Of a stretch of 6,587 nt of DNA, positions 5,999 to 6,587 are shown piece by piece. The DNA is from Sphingobacteriales bacterium. Its GTDB lineage: Bacteria > Bacteroidota > Bacteroidia > Chitinophagales > Chitinophagaceae. The position numbers and the translations under genes were made by a program. Positions within the stretch are counted from its first letter, which is position 1, and the number at the start of each line of letters is the position of its first letter. The notes beneath the pieces were generated by a model. That model had not been told where the DNA came from and made no database searches. It saw nothing but the letters and a program-made list of their open reading frames with translations. Location: contig CANJEF010000072.1 in assembly GCA_947472965.1 (NCBI GenBank), forward strand, positions 1 through 6,587, read 5' to 3'.

Positions 5999-6587
5999 AT
6001 GAGGAGATTTTTTGGCTCGTGGTTTCTTGTAGCGTTTATGTTGTGTATTGACTTCTATGTTTTTCAATCACTTCGACTAGTTTCGGCTAATCTTACTGCC
6101 AAGCCCAAATGGATCATTTACTTCGTTTACTGGTCTTTCACAGTTGCCGCCTTAGTTCTTTTTCTGATTCTACCCAATATTAAAACCGAATCATTGCCTG
6201 CATATCTAAAGCAATACCTCATTCCAATTTTAATTGGGTTTTTTATTGCTAAACTGGTTGCAGCCATGTTTCTTTTTCTTGACGATATACGACGTATTCT
6301 GCAGTGGGGAGGCGTAAAAGTTGCTTCATCTTTTTCAGACAAGGTGTCATATCCCCAAGATGGCATTACGAGATCGGTTTTTCTTACCTGGATCGGATTG
6401 GGATTCGGCGGAGGTATCTTTAGTACCCTTTTATATGGGTTTGGAAATAAATACAAATATAGAATCGAAAAGATCAAAATGAAATTTGAAAACCTACCAT
6501 TGGCTTTCAAGGGACTACGTGTCATCCATATTTCTGATATACACACAGGAAGTCTTGATGATAAAAAGGCTGTAGAAAAAGGGATAC
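5999..6587 (+). CDS. Membrane-anchored metallophosphoesterase, N-terminal part, runs off window
   Basis: The frame from the ATG at 5999 has no stop up to the window end (196 codons seen), so the gene is 3'-truncated by the window, not broken. The first 150 residues hold four likely membrane segments, roughly 7-25, 38-59, 72-94 and 127-147, with an arginine-rich start (MRRFFGSW). The calcineurin-like phosphoesterase domain begins near residue 160. It opens with ENLPLAFKGLRVIHISDIHT, which carries the first metal-binding motif D-x-H (Asp180, His182), then the GS typical of YkuE/YaeI-type enzymes. Those relatives are membrane-associated, some acting on lipid A precursors such as UDP-diacylglucosamine and others of unknown substrate; the substrate here is not known. 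The remaining metal-binding motifs lie beyond the window. The start is 2 bp after the FMN reductase stop, which suggests a shared transcript. Confidence 0.85.
   Translation, partial: MRRFFGSWFLVAFMLCIDFYVFQSLRLVSANLTAKPKWIIYFVYWSFTVAALVLFLILPNIKTESLPAYLKQYLIPILIGFFIAKLVAAMFLFLDDIRRILQWGGVKVASSFSDKVSYPQDGITRSVFLTWIGLGFGGGIFSTLLYGFGNKYKYRIEKIKMKFENLPLAFKGLRVIHISDIHTGSLDDKKAVEKGI

Noticed and set aside
6127..6546. Minus-strand open frame of 139 codons near the window end
   Set aside because: It is the antisense of the metallophosphoesterase gene, which carries clear family motifs and membrane segments on the plus strand.

Overview
This window looks like chromosomal DNA from a member of the Bacteroidota, probably from the Cytophagales and relatives. 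The main reason is the five-gene run on the minus strand: parA, parB, a DUF5683 membrane protein and dapB in that order, which is a hallmark arrangement of this phylum. Supporting signs are the AT-rich composition, the lack of Shine-Dalgarno motifs before the genes, a promoter-like TAnnTTTG element upstream of parA, and a TlpA-like secreted thioredoxin of a Bacteroidota type. The genus cannot be told from the sequence.

Layout. Bases 1-1733 (plus strand) hold the 3' part of a secreted TlpA-type thioredoxin-fold gene and, 20 bp later, a GAF-fold free methionine-(R)-sulfoxide reductase. These converge, with only 29 bp between stops (1734-1762, no convincing terminator hairpin), on a tightly packed minus-strand operon. 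In transcription order it is parA (5305-4493), parB (8 bp overlap), DUF5683 (2 bp gap), dapB (19 bp gap with the start chosen here) and an Rrf2-family regulator (8 bp gap), ending at 1763. The only sizeable intergenic stretch, 5306-5483 (178 bp), lies between divergent transcription units. It holds a candidate parA promoter and an 8 bp perfect inverted repeat with a second stem nested inside. On its other side a plus-strand pair begins: an NADPH-dependent FMN reductase-like flavoprotein, then after 2 bp a membrane-anchored metallophosphoesterase that runs off the window end.

How the genes fit together. ParA and ParB form the chromosome partitioning pair. DUF5683 is a membrane protein of unknown function that habitually travels with them. 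DapB makes tetrahydrodipicolinate for lysine and peptidoglycan precursors. The operon thus mixes chromosome segregation with cell-envelope supply. In many relatives the gene after dapB is, from memory, the signal peptidase lepB; here it is an Rrf2 regulator with a four-cysteine cluster. The flanking plus-strand genes (thioredoxin-like, methionine sulfoxide reductase, FMN reductase) have redox themes, but nothing in the sequence ties them to the par operon.

Overall this is mostly a conserved housekeeping region. I see no mobile element, CRISPR array, tRNA, rRNA or defence system, and no clear undescribed system. The points most worth a second look are the Rrf2 gene in the dapB-distal position, the inverted repeat in the parA leader, and a degenerate parS-like 16-mer inside the first gene.
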